Positions 1 through 11,123 of a DNA stretch of 64,000 nt are shown here, one piece after another. A model generated the notes under the pieces. That model was not told where the DNA came from and made no database searches. It saw only the letters and a list, made by a program, of their open reading frames with translations. Position 1 is the stretch's first letter; every line of letters starts with the position of its first letter. This DNA is from Chrysopilus asiliformis (lineage: Eukaryota > Arthropoda > Insecta > Diptera > Rhagionidae). The stretch lies in contig OZ035962.1 in NCBI GenBank assembly GCA_964034945.1, positions 102,560,784 through 102,624,783 of the forward strand. The letters are read 5' to 3'. The translations under genes and the position numbers were made by a program.

Positions 1-345
1 TGCAAACAAATCGCAAAAGGCTTATTTTACGTACTTTCAAGATTTTTCATTTCCATATTACAAGAAATTTACTATATTATAGAATATTTACCACAAAAAC
101 TTTAATTTAATTTATTTTGTGGTTTTTCCGATGAATTCTCAATACATTTACCTATGAAAAGGCATTGAGCCTCAAAAAATACTTGACCAATTCTATAAAT
201 TATGAGCAACCAAAGCAGATCAGTCAATTCCAGTCTGCACAAATTGCACTAGTGCTAAAAGAAAGGACATGGCTTAGATAGAAATGCGACCAATTTTTCT
301 GGAAATCGTATTTGCCGTTTCTGAGATTTCAAGAGTATGACATTT
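1..345. other. AT-rich stretch, nothing recognised
   Basis: No supported gene or repeat. I searched the minus strand here for the missing last exon of the odorant receptor at 1172-2637 (the usual seventh membrane segment) and found no convincing match. Confidence 0.5.
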
Positions 346-348
346 GAA

Positions 349-450
349 ATATCTGTATCAAAATCTGTATCAAAATCTGTATCAAAATCTGTATCAAAAT
401 CTGTATCAAAATCTGTATCAAAATCTGGATCAAAATATGTATCAAAATCG
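349..450. repeat. 12-bp minisatellite (aaaatctgtatc)n
   Basis: About 8.5 tandem copies of a 12-bp unit, the last two with single substitutions. The unit is a multiple of three, so both strands stay open and give spurious repetitive peptides (SVSK, DTDF). Not a gene. Confidence 0.9.
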
Positions 451-573
451 GTTAAGTGGTTTTCGCACCAAGTCGCGACATACAAACATATACTAGACAT
501 TCTAATCTGTATAAATAGTAGTTTTTTGAAAGAGAACCTTTAGAGGGAAACTTTGTTTGGACGACCCCTAATA

Positions 574-1166
574 TTTATACCCGTATGGTGAAACCAAAGG
601 GTATATTAACTTTGCCTTACCGTTTGTAACGCCAAGATCCCGTAATCACACACAAAAATGAATTACACCAGTGTGTTTAGAATGATAAAAATAACTAATT
701 TTTGCATGTCCGTCCGTCCGTCTGTCCGTCCGTCTGTCCGTCTGTCCGTCTGTCTGTCCGTCTGTCCGTCCGTCTGTGGCGCGGATTGCGAGCGCACGGA
801 TTGAGATAGAGATTTGAAATTTTACGCAGATTCGTCTTTCATAAAATGCAAGGCTAAGTTCGTTAATGGGCAAATATGGACCATTAGGGCGGTACCTCCC
901 ATACGAACAAAAACGATTTTTGCCAATATCTTAAAAACGTGCAAGATCTTTTAAAAAGTACAAGAACAAAAGTTATTTAGGATATGATTCTACATAAAAC
1001 TCCCATACATCAAAATCCGATTGGAATAAATTTAAAAAAATCTTATTGGAAAGTTTGACTTCAAAGTGGAATTTTGGTACAACTGTTCGAATTTTGATAC
1101 GAATATCACAATACGGGTTTTCAATAATTGCCAGACTGGCAATTATAGCTTTTGTTATGTTTTTAA
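574..1166 (+). mobile_element. HINE-1 copy A (DINE-1-like Helentron)
   Basis: Full-length copy of the commonest repeat. It opens with a TATACCC...GGGTATA hairpin containing the subterminal repeat ACCCGTATGGTGA. A (GTCY)n tract follows at about 711-776. Near the 3' end it has the inverted subterminal repeat (one mismatch) and then the stem-loop attgccagactggcaat. This order matches the architecture known for Drosophila DINE-1, a non-autonomous Helentron. The 3' end lies only a few bases downstream of a splice donor of the odorant receptor gene on the opposite strand, so the copy sits at the very start of its third intron. Confidence 0.8.
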
Positions 1167-1171
1167 TTTAC

Positions 1172-2637
1172 CATCACTTCCACGACTGTGCCCATTATGC
1201 AATAAATAAAAAGTATTGAGAAAGACATAACAAAGTATGCGTAAGCACTCTGCGAAACACCGACCATTATTATAAATGAAGTTACTGTCAAAGAAATTGT
1301 ACATCCCAACACAATCGGTAAAATAATTGTAAACGAACTTTCTTCTAATGTTGATAAAAAGCTGAAAAATCAAGTAAAATTATTGAATCATTGAAAAGAG
1401 AAATTTGAAAAATAATTTTGTTACCTCGTAAATTTTTGATACCATTTAATAATATCGATAAATGCAGTTTGCTTTTTGCTGTTAGATATTTCATCATTTT
1501 CCAATATTGCATTGAAGTCATCTACTTTTTCTTTGAATATGTCGGCATACACAATCGCTTGTAAAATAAGGCTAAAGAATAAGCAATCGTAGGCGCAATT
1601 TCCTAAAACCCCATACATTGCAAGAATGATTTGAAAGGCCAACGTTATTGCATAGCCGTGACTAGTCTGGATATTGATGCCAGGAATTTCCAATCGAAAT
1701 ACCATTACGCGGCTTCCGGATGTGAAAAATAATGTTAGCGACAAAACAGTCGTGGAAAGTATGACGAGAACACTGGTTGCATAGAGGGCTTTTCGCAATT
1801 TTTCAAGAAGATTCACTGATTTTCGAATCACTTTCTCATAGTTTCCGCCTTTCAGTTCAAATTTTTTGTAAATACTGCGTGTTTCCTTCATCAGTTCGTT
1901 GTATGTGGTAGAGTGAATCAAGGAAACATAGACTTTGCCAGCGCCCTGAAATAAAAAAAAACGTTGTTATAAAGAATTCGCCCATATTTGAAAAGCCACA
2001 GCCTAATAGAATAAAATACAGGTATCCCTCGAGTTACGCGGTACTTGAGTTACGGAAATTTCGAGTTACGCGGAAAAAAATTGCGGCAGTGTTCAAGTTA
2101 CGAGGTACTTGAATTACGCGGTTTTGGAGCAATTTTTATTTAAAAAGAAAATATATAATTATAGATGAATGTTTTTATATAAAAAATATAATAGGTATTT
2201 CAGAATATTTTGAAATACGTACTGCTACTGACAGAGAAACTATGTGAGTAAAAACAATACATATTTCACAATATTCTGAAATTAATTAATCCCGAGTCTC
2301 CACTTACGCGGTTTCGACTTACGCGGAACCTCGACTTAGGTTTCGACTTACGCGTGTATGTGGTTAATTTTTCGTAAAAGTTAGTGTTTCGAAAAAGTGG
2401 GTGTACCTGAATGGCCGTAGTTGAAATACTCAAACAATCCACTGATAATATCCAATTCTCAGAAAATTGTTTAACTGCCGTATAAATGGTTAATGAAAAA
2501 TAAATTGGAAATAAAATACATAACAGAAAAGATCTCCATGATTTTTTATAATCGTCCCGTAACATGTCGAATCCGAGGTACCAACCGATGCGATTAATAA
2601 ATCGAACGATTTTATCAAATTTTTCAATGCAGTGCAT
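1172..2637 (-). CDS. Odorant receptor (7tm_6 family), three exons, last exon missing
   Basis: Insect odorant receptors are seven-pass ligand-gated cation-channel subunits of sensory neuron dendrites that work with the co-receptor Orco. Seen here: exon 1 at 2407-2637 (77 codons, first in-frame ATG at 2637, donor GTACAC), exon 2 at 1425-1945 (polypyrimidine tract plus TTTCAG acceptor; donor GTAACA) and exon 3 at 1172-1361 (TTTTTCAG acceptor; donor GTAAAT). Phases join cleanly to 314 codons. Hydrophobic segments occur at about residues 33-54 (FLLCILFPIYFSLTIYTAV), 120-145, 170-210 and twice in exon 3. Exon 3 ends in CIMGTVVEVM, which fits the conserved C-x-x-G-x-x-V/L segment before the last membrane helix of this family. 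The usual final 50-80 residues are absent; they lie left of the window or are lost. Intron 2 is only 63 nt. Intron 1 (1946-2406) holds a pogo-like repeat and intron 3 opens into HINE-1 copy A. No internal stop or frameshift is seen, so the visible part could be functional. The family call is secure; I cannot give an ortholog. Confidence 0.88.
2019..2357. mobile_element. Pogo/Tigger-like MITE remnant in odorant receptor intron 1
   Basis: Begins CAGGTATCCCTCGAGTTACG after a TA and contains many copies of the degenerate motif cgaGTTACGCGG/cgaCTTACGCGG at both ends in inverted orientation. Termini of the form CAGGnnnnCCTCG after TA resemble pogo/Tigger elements. The right end is ragged, so the boundary near 2357 is approximate. 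Lies wholly inside an intron. Confidence 0.5.
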
Positions 2638-2658
2638 TTTTGAAATGACCTGTTGAAG

Positions 2659-2697
2659 AGAATTGAAGTAATATCCGTCTAAAATGCGTCTTTTATA
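2659..2697 (-). promoter_or_regulatory. Possible core promoter of the odorant receptor gene
   Basis: TATAAAAG on the minus strand (2690-2697) is followed about 33 nt downstream by an initiator-like TTCAATT (A at 2664), and the first ATG lies at 2637. Spacing fits an arthropod TATA/Inr promoter with a short 5' leader. Inference from spacing only. Confidence 0.35.
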
Positions 2698-2699
2698 TT

Positions 2700-3306
2700 G
2701 GCATCTTATCGAATTAATGAAATGTGGAAGCGGTTTGAAAACTTTAAATATTGATCAATTGACTGTTAATTATTTCTGAGTTTAAAACTGAACGTTTCCC
2801 TAAGAAATCTCAACATTCTTGCTATTCAGAGATAATTATTTTTAAATCTTTCATATGCATTTGTTTGTTTTAACAATTATGTCTTTAATTGCTAGTATGC
2901 AATAAGTATTTGAACAGTTGTTTGTTTTTCATGATTTTAAAGGGTGGCGGCGGAGAATTGTGTTACAAAAAGGTACGCACTTATAAATACAATATTCATA
3001 TAGGCTAGTTATCCAGCCTATAAGTTTATGAAAAATGTAAAAAAAATCAGTGGTGGTCGACACAAAACTTTAGTTTCCAATATATACAGTTTCGGAAACA
3101 AATATGTAAGAAAAAACATTTACTTCTTTATCTGCTATACCAATGGAAAAGTTTTTTGCGATTTTCTCGAAAACGGTTCGTTTTTTTCCCAAAACCAATA
3201 GGAATTTTAGTTCCATAAGGATATATGCGACGATAACAGCTCTCGAATGCAAAAATCCGCGTCAAAATCGGTCAAGGTTCACTGGTAGAAGTTGACCTAA
3301 CACATT
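2700..3306. other. Intergenic; degraded HINE-like fragment near 3060-3250
   Basis: No gene seen. The part at about 3060-3250 shares phrases (tcgaaaacggtt, gacgataacagct) with a fragment near 57420-57480, so it is probably an old repeat remnant. Confidence 0.35.
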
Positions 3307-3590
3307 TTTATACCCGTATGGTGAAACCAAAGGGTATATTAGATTTGCCTTACCGTTTGTAACGCCAAGATCCCGTCATCACACAAAAAAATGAATTACA
3401 CCAGTGTGTTTAGAATGATAAAAAAAGTTGAATTTAGCATGTCCGTCCGTCCGTCCGTCCGTCCCTCCGTCTGTGGCGCGGATTGCGGGCGCGCGGATTG
3501 AGCTAGAGACTTGAAATTTTGTACAGATCCGTTTTTCGTAAAATGCAAGGCTAAGTTCGTTAATGGGCAAAAATTGTTATGTTTATACAT
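3307..3590 (+). mobile_element. HINE-1 copy B, internally deleted
   Basis: Intact 5' end (TATACCC hairpin and subterminal repeat) and (GTCC)n tract at about 3440-3472. The sequence then jumps from the block ending gttaatgggcaaaaa straight to the terminal ttgttatgttt. About 0.3 kb including the 3' stem-loop is missing. Confidence 0.75.
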
Positions 3591-3709
3591 GCATACAAAC
3601 GACCACACACACACAAACATGTGGTGGTCGATTGGTATATGTCCCGGAGATATGGGGGGCTCCGTTATGATTTCGGTTTTTGAAGTGATTTTAATACGTT
3701 GCTTATACA

Positions 3710-3775
3710 AAAGAAAGGTAATTATATGTAAGAAAAGTAATTATATGTAAGAAAAGTAATTATATGTAAGAAAGA
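3710..3775. repeat. 19-bp tandem repeat, about 3 copies
   Basis: Unit attatatgtaagaaaagta repeated three times with a shortened last copy. Confidence 0.85.
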
Positions 3776-5181
3776 TAAAAAATTCAATTTTTTACACAAA
3801 CAAATACGAATCTAATATTTTTTTTAAATCTTGTGTTTTTTTCAATTATGCAACGAGCATAAATTAATCAATATCCCCGGGGAAAAAATTTCACTGTTAA
3901 TCAAGGTTGTCCATTCAAATTGAATAAAATGATTTATTCTAATCCGTTCATTATTGTCTAACGAAGTACATTATAAGAAGTAAACTTTGCGGTCCAACCC
4001 CAAAGTGTAGGTAAACCCTGGATGGTACCATAAAAACACTATAATTGACTTAAATTTACCCAAAACCAGATATATTTACTGCTCGTATTTTATGTCGCAA
4101 ATGTTGTAAACTATTTCTGGGATTGGTAATTTCGAAAATTTACTTAATTTATATTTAATGTGAAAGAACAAGTCAACAGGTACCTATCCAAATTGATATA
4201 ATTTAAGTAATTTTGCTATTAGCACATTTTGGGTCGAAGGAAGGATCCGTTTTTACTGATAACTTACGACTTATGGGATAAATTACACACATGAAATAAG
4301 GTTGCATTTGAAGAAAAATTTATCTTTCCTTACATGGGTATTATATGGGTGGGTTTGAGTATTTACGGAAATATGTCTTACGTATAAAAGTATATTTCGG
4401 TATTTGGGGGGTATGACTGGCAGTCGGATAGTGATAGATGTAATATTTTATATGCTGTGTGCTTCAACTGATGTTACAGTTCACAATACATTACTGAAAA
4501 CTGGCATTTTGAGTAATAGTTTAAAATAGTGTCCTTAGAAATTCTGTAGTTCATATGTTTACCTTTCCATTTCAATTTGACGAGTTACAAGTTCTGACAA
4601 CCGAACCAAAGTTGAAAAGTATGTTTTGTACGTGATTAATGGCATCAAGTAACACATGTGACTGTTGAAAATAATTTATTTATTGGTACAATATTGTATG
4701 CAAAATGTAATTTTAGTTCATGTTCTACAATAGTGTAGTCTAGTCTTTGAATTGTTGTGAATACATATTTGTATTAATTATATTTCTAAACAGATTTAAT
4801 ATCAACTCTTATTATTCAACAAGTTTAAAAGTTGGTTTTGACGTTGAAAATAATATTATTTCATAAATCCACGTAATTAAAATATTATCATGTATGAACG
4901 ATTGTAATATTCCAATGTCCCATAATAATACCAAATTTAAATTTGTGCTTGTCACAATTTAATTTAAAGAGTTTTTTTTATTCAAAAACTTTTGACGATA
5001 AAAATGAATATAAATATGATTTATTAAATGCAGTGTAAATGAAATCCTTTCATTTGAATTTATAGGGAGATCCGATTTTGTAATCTTTTCATTTAAGAAT
5101 CTCCCTTCTTTTTGTTGCAATATAAAAGCTAAGAGTGATTTGTTATTTTGTTCTGCGAAGATATAACCCACATAACAATAC
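3776..5181. other. AT-rich, nothing recognised
   Basis: No open frame, RNA gene or repeat family that I can support. Confidence 0.5.
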
Positions 5182-5716
5182 TTAACCCTTTGACGACCAC
5201 AGGCAAGTATGCTTGCCCAAGAGCTTTCAGTACTTAAAATCGTCCAGTTAAGAGATAGAGCAAAGTTATTAAAAGGTTTTTTGTAGCTGAGGATAGATGG
5301 GGCAATATAAATGTATGTGGCGGGAATTCTATGCCGGTTCCCCTGTGCCCCTATGATCCTAAATGAAAATTAAAATGATTTAACAAGGTTTTTTATTGCT
5401 CTTCCAGAAATTTTGGTATAATGGAATTAGAACGATTTCACTTTTAGCCGACGATATCTGTACTTGCGATTACGTCTACCACATGCACAACTAATTAAAT
5501 TCAGTTTGTTCAAATTCAAAAATAAATACGTACATGAATTATATATAAGAATGTTGTCTTTCAATTTTAATTTTCGAGATAAAAAAATGAGGGGCAAGGA
5601 GGGGGTCTAGGGCCACCATTTTTTGTGGGATAACTATTATCAGGTCACAGATCATGAAAATGAAAAAAAAAATCAAAATCCCTTCGGCCGAAAATGTATG
5701 GTCGTCAAAGGGTTAA
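5182..5716. mobile_element. TTAA-flanked MITE (piggyBac-like), 527 bp
   Basis: Termini CCCTTTGACGACCA and TGGTCGTCAAAGGG are inverted repeats and each is flanked by TTAA (5182-5185 and 5713-5716), the target duplication typical of piggyBac elements. No transposase frame inside; non-autonomous. Confidence 0.75.
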
Positions 5717-6001
5717 ATGCGATTAGAAAAATTCTTTTTGTGTTTGTAAACAAGCAAAAAGCAACACAATTTCCACATTTTAAAGGTAAACAATCCACAC
5801 AAGATTTAGAGAATTCATGCACCTGGAAAACATCACTACAAATTATAACAAACAAATTATAAATTGATGTAGTCGTGGGACTTTACTTTTTCCAGAACGC
5901 TGAGTGTCGAGCGTTATTTTTCAATGGGAGGAGGTATCTTTTTAGTTTAGACACATTCTTGAGGAGCCTGTCAAATTTCTGGTATATAGCAATAATCCAC
6001 A

Positions 6002-6502
6002 AATATTCGTATCAAAATTCGAACAGTTGTACCAAAATTCCACTTTGAAGTCAAACTTTCCAATAAGATTTTTTTAAATTTATTCCAATCGGATTTTGAT
6101 GTATGGGAGTTTTATGTAGAATCATATCCTAAATAACTTTTGTTCTTGTACTTTTTTAAAGATCTTGCACGTTTTTAAGATATTGGCAAAAATCGTTTTT
6201 GTTCGTATGGGAGGTACCGCCCTAATGGTCCATATTTGCCCATTAACGAACTTAGCCTTGCATTTTATGAAAGACGAATCTGCGTAAAATTTCAAATCTC
6301 TATCTCAATCCGTGCGCCCGCAATCCGCGCCACAGACGGACGGACAGACGGACAGACAGACGGACGGACATGCAAAATTCAATTTTTTTTATCATTCTAA
6401 ACACACTGGTGTAATTCATTTTTGTGTGTGATGACGGGATCTTGGCGTTACAAACGGTAAAGCAAAGTTAATATACCCTTTGGTTTCACCATACGGGTAT
6501 AA
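6002..6502 (-). mobile_element. HINE-1 copy C, 3' truncated
   Basis: Reads on the minus strand from the 5' hairpin (near 6470-6502) through a (GTCY)n tract (about 6335-6372) to the block gaacagttgtaccaaaattcc. The 3' stem-loop is missing. Its 5' end runs directly into the 5' end of a Helitron at 6503 through the shared string tataaaaatgag. Confidence 0.75.
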
Positions 6503-6963
6503 AAATGAGTTGGTGTCTGTCTGTCTGTCTGTTCCTCTTTCACGCAAAAACGGCTGAACCGATTGACTTAAAATTTGGCATGAGTGTCTGTGGTAATTCT
6601 GGTTCCAACATGGGCATACAGAAAAGTAGCGCGAGGGGTGCAGGAGTAAGGGGAGGGGGTAAAGTAATCTCGAAACTTAGTTTTCCCTCTATGATACTCT
6701 TTCGCGGGGAAACTACTGAACCGATTGGTCTGAAATTTGGCATAGATGTTCGTCAGGGGTCCAGCCCCAACATAGACCCATTAAAAAATACCCCAAGAGG
6801 TGGGGGAATAAGGGGAGGGGGTAAAGTCATCTCGAAACTTAGCTCTTCCTCTATGTTACCCTTTCGCGGGGAAACTACCGAGCCGATTGGCCTGAAGTTT
6901 AGCTCCAACATAGACGATCAAAAAAAAAATTTGAAAAAACTTAACGACAGGTATGCAAGCTAG
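6503..6963 (+). mobile_element. Non-autonomous Helitron, damaged copy
   Basis: Closely matches the better copy at 53425-54101 (aaaaatgagttggtgtctg at the start, gtatgcaagCTAG at the end, followed by T). The 3' hairpin cccggcaacgacggg is reduced to a remnant. The interior holds two tandem, diverged 150-170-bp units starting at cggggaaactac. One frame stays open for 152 codons, but this is low-complexity transposon sequence, not a gene. Confidence 0.7.
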
Positions 6964-7214
6964 TAATAATATATAACGCGAAGTGATCGCCAGGGGAAAC
7001 TAATTTAAAGACAAAATAGCATTGAATACGAAGAGTCAGTTACAAATTCTGAGAGATTTTGAATCATTTTTTTTTTACTTTAGTTTCTCTTTAAATATTT
7101 TAGAATGATTTTGGATTTTACAGTGCACTTTGATTCAAGGAGATTTGAACACATGGTGCTTGGTGAAAAAAAAATGTTTTGAATCCTTTTAGTAATGATT
7201 AGACATTTTTACAA

Positions 7215-7500
7215 ACATTTATTTAGTTTCAGTTGTTTGTTTGTAAGGGTCAAATCTTGTAATCTAATTTTGGCCCACTTCCACTTATACGATTGACTTA
7301 AAATGTTGCACACATACGTAACTCCTACGACAATTCAATATGCGTGTTTGTTTGTACGATGGACAATAAATCGAATTGTGGACAACAAACGCCATTTAAT
7401 CCAAAACGAACAAACGAATTACATATCGTGTAGGAACTTAAATGAAAGGGCTTTGAAAAAGAAACAAGGAATTTAAAATAAAATATTTTTGTTTTAAATA
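7215..7500. mobile_element. Fragment of a third HINE-like repeat (HINE-3)
   Basis: Shares the block ccgattgacttgaaattttgcacacatacgtaac (here diverged) and the preceding ctaattttggcccactt with copies near 24800-24960 and 63250-63360. That block resembles block B of DINE-1-type elements. Ends not resolved. Confidence 0.45.
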
Positions 7501-9881
7501 AACTCAAAAATAAGAGTCAACACGCAAAAATTCTCAACGCTTTTTTGTATCTCTAATGATTCTCAAGATATTTTAAGAAAATTAAGTTGTATTTAACTGC
7601 CAGCTCGGTATTTATAAAGGTAAGAAAAAAACCTAATATGTTTTTAAACGTGAAAATTACTCAATTAAGTAAATAAGTGATTAGGATATTATGTTATGGT
7701 GGTATTTCGCAAGTACTTTTCTCACATCACTGAACAGCTTATGTTATTAGATATTTGAAATTGTTAGGGTTTTTTAGATAACGTTCCTAAGTATAGTATA
7801 GGTTGATGTTTGGTATGTTATTTTCGCCCTAATCTTTGTTTTCTTGTGAAAAAATACATTCCCTGAGTTTATGTGTGTTCATTTATTACAGGATTCGATT
7901 TTTCTCATAGACTTAATTTATCAAGCTATTGCAGACAGCCCGCCGGGAATATGTAAGACAGCTTGCATGGTCTTATCAATATTAAGAATAATATTATTTT
8001 TGTTATTTTATTTCCAATATTTTCTCTCCGATTTATCGGATGAAAAGGAAAGCCGAATAATTAAATATCACGACGAGTCCTCGATAATTGCTTTCGTTGG
8101 GTACTTATAAATTTGGAAAAAAGCAAATAAGCCATCCATATTATAAATCATATATTGATCAAGTTTATGGTATGTTGTTGGTATGGCTAGACTAAAGATA
8201 TTATATTCAATCTTATCGTAGCGAATCCATTATTTAGGTTCTCCATTAACATATTGAGAAATCAGATTTTGTTTATGAAGTCAGGATTAAAAGATTGAGT
8301 GTTACGAGTTCAGGATATGTGAGTAAAATTTATTAACCATGAAATATTGCAGCTTTTTAGTGTTTTGATATAAAAAAATATACAACATAACGCCTTCGCT
8401 AGTGTTGTGCGAAACGACGTAAAAACATTTTTTCATGTGAAAAAATTTCCCGCTCGTTTTTTCGGCAAGGCAGCCATTTTTACACGTCCGATTTTCTACT
8501 CTCTAATTTAGTATCTACTATTACTAAAATAATTTAACGTAAAGTAATTCAACACATTTTTTTGCATGTAAAAAACTGCGTAAATTACTTGACGCAAAAA
8601 TACGACAAAACACTGACGTTCGCTGCCGGCCGCAATTTTGTTCTACGGAAATCGACGGATATATCTGTCACTGGCATCAAACGTGTTAATATAATTTTTC
8701 AGTGTGTATATTATTATTCAGATTTATATCACTCACCATGGGTCATATATGCATATACTTCACTTTTTAATGCAAATTCCCCGACCTTTGTGAACAAAAG
8801 TGAGCAAATTGTGTACTCCGAAAGTAGGCGTTTATTGTCAAATGTTAAGGAAGCATATTGGTCTACTTTTACTCAAACGCACCAAAAGAGTGCTAATTTT
8901 TATTCATACAGCTCCATATGTCAGTATTTAAGATTACATACAGCTCCATATGCCAGTATTTAATTTTAAAACAAAATTATATGTGTACAAATTTTTACTT
9001 GATTAAAATAAAAATATTTGTCGGTTATTGAAGCCGCTCAAAAACTACCACGAAGGGTTTTCTCCTCAAGTAAATAAAATAAAATGCCTATATCCCACAT
9101 TTATCTACCTTTGCTAGATACATTTGCAGATATGTATTATAAATAAAATGAGGGAATGTTGAAATTGGATAAAGATAGGTTGGCTAAATTTAAATTCCGT
9201 AAAGAAATTGTTTTTCTCTTACGTTTGGGTATTTTACTCCAATTTGTACAATAAATTACAATATGTATTACAGTATTTTTCCCCAAGCAGAGCAAAAAAA
9301 TGTCACATATGCCAGTGTGTGGTTTATCTTCTTATACAGACACCGCTCCCTATACGAAAATCATTATTCAATAACACAGAATAGATTTTTTTTCGTTTTT
9401 TTTTGTGGATATTTTTTGAATTCGTTGACTATGTTCGATGTTGAGCATTTTTTGGTCATCATATTCAGTATGAATTATTCAGTAAGGATGTAATACATTC
9501 ACATTGACTTTATTCCTTGAACGGTAACAAACATATATGTGTCCTTTCAAGGATATCCCAATGATCAAAACTGAATTTCGTTTACTAAGCCAAATACATT
9601 GCCTTAGTTATTCACGAGAGATTACTTATAAGAGAAATATAAAAGTATAACGAATTCAATTTAGTCGATTCAATTTTCGTACAAATTAAAAAAAATAGAT
9701 AGTTATTATAATATCATTTTTCTATTTCAATGGAAAAAATATGTTAATAAAAAAATATGTAATGAATGTGAGCATACATTTAATTTTCGGAAACCAATAT
9801 TTTGTATTTTATGTTCAATAAGCTATAATTATATGTAATTGGGACTATTTTTTAATTTCAGAAAAATTGTTGGGTCAAGTC
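7501..9881. other. AT-rich, no supported gene
   Basis: Open frames exist at 7871-8110 and 8562-8963 but have AT-driven composition and no recognisable motif or splice context. The part at 8380-8640 is slightly richer in GC and has paired cgt-rich motifs, but no resolvable TIR. Confidence 0.45.
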
Positions 9882-9885
9882 TTAA

Positions 9886-10240
9886 GAGCTAAACAGAATG
9901 GGAGCGTCAACAGCAAGCGGCAATGGCGTGCGGCATGTGCCGTCGTCAGATGACGCCGACTTGACACAATGAGAAGCGTCAACGGCGGGCAGCGGCATTT
10001 GCTGTCAAATGTTATGTCAAATGTTAGTGAAAATTGTAAATACTTTAGCATAGATAGTAGCGCCACTAGTCGTCAGTTTTGTAACTAAAAATTTACCGCC
10101 GCAGCACTTTTTGGATTTGGTTCAAACTCAGCGGCGACGGCGCCGTTGCCGTCATCATTCTGTCAACCTCAATTGCGCTCCATCGGTTTAAAAAAAATGA
10201 CGCGGACGTTTGCCGCTGATGCTCCCATTCTGTTTAGCTC
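9886..10240. mobile_element. TTAA-flanked MITE, 355 bp, GC-richer than surroundings
   Basis: Perfect 20-bp TIR GAGCTAAACAGAATGGGAGC / GCTCCCATTCTGTTTAGCTC, flanked by TTAA at 9882-9885 and 10241-10244. The interior is rich in GC (gcggc, gccgt repeats), unlike its flanks. TTAA suggests piggyBac, though a TTA duplication (Harbinger) cannot be excluded. Confidence 0.8.
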
Positions 10241-10700
10241 TTAACATTCCATTTTTCATAAAGGAGGAATTCCCTCTTTCATAAGATTTAATGTTGGTGT
10301 TACCAGACAGGATTGATATTAGTTTTTAAGCTTTCATCAAAAAAATCTTTTTTAAAACCGCGTGAAAGCGAAATTGTTTTTTTTAAACCGTGCAAAAGCA
10401 AAATCGTGTAAAAAAGTGCCCTATAAGTGGGGGGATAGGTGTATATGACACTTTGGAATAAATTCCCGCGTTCATACCAATGTCCATACGAATTCTATCA
10501 GACGTCGGTTGCGTACGAATTCTATCAGATGTCCGACATTCCTTCCGATTTCGTACAGAATTCGGTATAAATTTTTGGCAGGGGGTTTCGCCACAAAAAC
10601 TATTATCGGAGAACTTAGGGCTGGTGACCTCTTTTTTAGATTTTGTGTTTAACCATAGAACCATTTCTGATTCATGGTTTTCTCGACCTTCTAGCAATGA

Positions 10701-10944
10701 ATAATCCTATTGAAATTTCTCGGCTTATAGGTCTGCAAAAACAAAATATAATATAACAAAAATATTATATTATTTTTGTGCATGTTTTCACATCAAATTT
10801 TCCCCCAATATTTTCAGGGCAGACATGGCTGACCTATTGGGGGAAAATTGGATGTGAAAACATCCACAAAAATAATATAATATTTTTGTTGTATTATTTT
10901 TTGTTTTTGCAGACCGATAAGCCGAGAAATTCCAATAGGATTAC
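10701..10944. repeat. Long foldback palindrome, about 108-bp arms
   Basis: Left arm (about 10703-10810) pairs nearly perfectly with the right arm (about 10835-10942) around a 24-nt spacer. Key shared strings: ggtctgcaaaaacaaa, ttttcccccaata. A transcript would form a long hairpin. Confidence 0.85.
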
Positions 10945-11123
10945 TCTTGTTTAGATGTTTGTAAGATTCTAATGTAACAGTTTTCAATTTAAAGAAAAAG
11001 AAATGATGAAATTCCAAACGTTTTTTAAGCGAAAGATGTGCGAGATATGCATCGGCATGGAAAATGTTGGTTTCAAGAAGCAGCATTTTCTTTAAGTGTA
11101 TGTAGGATATCTGTAGCACTGTA

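Noticed and set aside
6505..6963. 152-codon frame
   Set aside because: Lies inside a non-autonomous Helitron and reflects its tandem units.
7871..8110. 79-codon frame with hydrophobic stretch
   Set aside because: AT-rich DNA readily encodes Leu/Phe/Ile runs; no splice signals or similarity that I recognise.
8562..8963. 133-codon frame
   Set aside because: No domain, composition as expected by chance; nearby sequence looks repeat-derived.
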